Below, one piece after another: positions 33,481-33,950 of a stretch of DNA of 33,950 nucleotides. The DNA is from Acephala macrosclerotiorum (lineage: Eukaryota > Ascomycota > Leotiomycetes > Helotiales > Mollisiaceae). The notes beneath the pieces are model-generated. The model had not been told where the DNA came from. It saw only the letters and a list, made by a program, of their open reading frames with translations, and ran no database searches. The translations under genes and the position numbers were made by a program. The DNA lies in assembly GCA_014904845.1 (NCBI GenBank), contig MU119648.1:1-33950 (forward strand), read 5' to 3'. The stretch's first letter is position 1, and every line of letters starts with the position of its first letter.

Positions 33481-33904
33481 TATGCATGTAGGCAGCGCAC
33501 TTATGACAATACTTGATTATTAAGTACAAAGGGAAATAGATGAAAGCGCCTCAATTTCCGCTTCCAATCGAATGAGCAACAATAAACACTGCTGGTGATT
33601 CCCCAAGCCAAGTCCAAGGCGATGTCCAAATAAGGAGCCGCATATTTTCAAATTCGCGCACAACTGCATTCTGAGAATAGATTGGTCTGATGCATTTTAG
33701 CCTCCAGGCTTGCTGGTAACGGTAGGATGCTAATTTACACCCGGTAGACAGTGATTACTAGGCTCGGTTTTAATACTGGATCGCAAGAATCGTTTAAAAT
33801 AGCGATTATTTAAAGGTTTTATCTCTATAAATTTAGTGAGTAACTGCCTAAAAATTAGAGATTATACACTAAAAAAAAAAAATCAGCAATTAATTTATTG
33901 CGAT
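33481..33904. other. Intergenic sequence grading into AT-rich DNA
   Basis: Normal composition to about 33760, then AT-rich. CAGTGATTACTAGGCTCGG at about 33749 stands where composition starts to change and could be a transposon end, but the partner end would be outside the window. No gene recognised. Confidence 0.3.
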
Positions 33905-33950
33905 CGTAAAAAAAAATAAAAAATAAAAAATAAAAAATAAAAATAAAAAA
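33905..33950. repeat. (AAAAAAT)n simple repeat at the window end
   Basis: Runs of five to eight A separated by single T, in units of mostly seven bases. Low-complexity sequence, probably the start of another AT island. Confidence 0.75.

Noticed and set aside
33749..33950. A further transposon starting CAGTGATTACTAGGCTCGG
   Set aside because: Composition changes nearby, but no partner terminus or duplication can be seen before the window ends.
1..33950. CRISPR arrays, tRNA or rRNA genes, bacterial-type operons
   Set aside because: No regularly spaced repeats, no cloverleaf or rRNA words were found, and intron-bearing genes show a fungal genome.

Overview
This looks like nuclear DNA of a filamentous ascomycete (Pezizomycotina). 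Genes have short introns (about 48-140 bp) with GT..AG borders. Gene-bearing blocks of roughly 50% GC alternate sharply with islands of extreme AT content. In the islands CpG survives while CpA/TpG, CC and GG are scarce. That pattern is expected from repeat-induced point mutation (RIP), not from ordinary CpG deamination. The class is not determined; Leotiomycetes or Dothideomycetes with 'bipartite' genomes would fit.

Layout. 1-1522: AT island that cuts off the end of a polyamine-oxidase relic. 1523-4440: two decayed minus-strand genes joined head to tail, a polyamine oxidase and an allantoate/pantothenate-type MFS transporter. 4441-5133: the spacer they share with a divergent gene. 5134-6428 and 24139-24455: the two halves of one FMN-dependent monooxygenase (NtaA/SnaA/DszA type). 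These halves are split by a 17.7-kb insertion with 13-bp terminal inverted repeats and a perfect 7-bp target duplication. Inside that insertion lie a Tigger/pogo-like element (6618-8750, TA duplication, recognisable DDE transposase remnants) and a 12-kb LTR retrotransposon (11140-23171, two 259-bp LTRs). 24431-27900: a decayed minus-strand F-box gene, itself split by a 2.2-kb hAT-like element (25054-27261) with an 8-bp duplication. 28371-29560: another AT island. 29961-31970: the only gene that looks intact, a secreted-ectodomain plus seven-helix membrane protein with two introns. 32222-33340: a minus-strand, probably GPI-anchored fasciclin-domain gene with several small lesions. The last 450 bases return to AT-rich sequence and end in a simple repeat.

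How it fits together. The oxidase, transporter and monooxygenase probably once formed a small catabolic neighbourhood for a nitrogen- or sulfur-containing nutrient (inference). All three are now dead, and transposons with RIP have taken over the locus. Insertion order can be read from nesting: host gene, then the outer DNA transposon, then the Tigger-like and LTR elements. The best signals for a second look are the nested insertion with its readable empty site, the opposite strand polarity of mutation in the two LTRs, and the seven-helix protein of unknown function.
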